NCBI GenBank assembly: GCA_023435325.1
Contig: JAEYRT010000294.1
Span: forward strand, 1 to 5,460
Reading direction: 5' to 3'
Source: Pseudomonadota bacterium
Lineage (GTDB): Bacteria > Pseudomonadota > Gammaproteobacteria > Burkholderiales > Burkholderiaceae_C
Length of the DNA stretch: 5,460 bases
Position numbers and translations under genes: made by a program. Below the pieces are notes generated by a model. It was not told the DNA's origin, ran no database searches, and worked only from the letters and a program-made list of their open reading frames with translations. This document shows, piece by piece, positions 5,305 to 5,460 of the stretch (within the stretch, counting starts at the first letter, position 1; the number at the start of each line of letters is the position of its first letter).

Positions 5305-5460
5305 ATGCAATTCCACCGCCGTGTCCTGGCCACCTGCCTCGCCCTGCTGCCTCTGGCCAGTTGGGCTTCCGACTGGCCCAACCGCCCCATCACCATTGTG
5401 GTTCCGGCCGCTGCAGGCGGCACCACCGATATCGCGGCCCGCGTGCTGGCAGACAAGATG
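5305..5460 (+). CDS. Second Bug/TctC-family solute-binding protein (3' partial)
   Basis: Only the first 52 codons are in the window and the frame is open at the right edge. Residues 1-21 form a signal peptide (MQFHRR n-region, Leu-rich core, SWA before the probable cleavage site). The mature start SDWPNRPITIVVPAAAGG, followed by TTDIAARVLADKM, is the classical Bug N-terminus and lines up with APWPDKPVILVVPYTAGGP of the first Bug gene. Identity between the two is moderate, so they are paralogues and not a recent duplication. It would be exported to the periplasm to bind a small carboxylate or amino acid. Its subgroup cannot be told from this fragment. It follows the FAH-fold gene on the same strand, but the 213-bp gap full of inverted repeats argues for its own control. 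Confidence 0.9.
   Translation, partial: MQFHRRVLATCLALLPLASWASDWPNRPITIVVPAAAGGTTDIAARVLADKM

Overview
The window looks like chromosomal DNA of a high-GC betaproteobacterium, most likely Burkholderiales of the Comamonadaceae type. The reasons are the strong G/C preference at third codon positions, two separate Bug-family periplasmic binding-protein genes (a family greatly expanded in Bordetella, Comamonas and relatives), and the style of the other proteins. The genus is inference. There is no rRNA, tRNA, CRISPR array, insertion sequence or phage gene.

Layout, left to right. (1) 1-1127, plus strand: the 3' part of an Ala/Gln/Pro-rich gene, open to the left edge, resembling a divergent FliK-type (flagellar hook-length control) protein and ending in a compact four-cysteine motif. 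(2) 1128-1359: a leader with a 10-bp-phased direct repeat and a G-looped inverted repeat. (3) 1360-2355, plus: a complete exported BugD-like solute-binding protein. (4) 2356-2486: a convergent gap with two hairpins, one a clear intrinsic terminator for the gene to its right. (5) 2487-3794, minus: a complete hexameric-type glutamate dehydrogenase (gdhA). (6) 3795-4137: a 343-bp divergent control region. (7) 4138-5091, plus: a fumarylacetoacetate hydrolase / 2-keto-4-pentenoate hydratase-fold protein. (8) 5092-5304: a gap crowded with overlapping, partly mutually exclusive inverted repeats. (9) 5305 to the right edge: the signal peptide and first mature residues of a second Bug-family binding protein.

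Functionally the window reads as carboxylate/amino-acid scavenging and catabolism. Bug proteins capture small carboxylates in the periplasm. The best-known BugD is an aspartate binder, and the first Bug gene here is convergent with glutamate dehydrogenase, which links glutamate to 2-oxoglutarate. The FAH-fold enzyme probably acts on a 2-oxo or beta-dicarbonyl acid from a degradation pathway. No TctA/TctB membrane subunits lie in the window, so both Bug genes appear to be orphan receptors. I found no convincing new multi-gene system. The points most worth a second look are the four-Cys tail of the first gene and the chain of alternative hairpins at 5117-5231.
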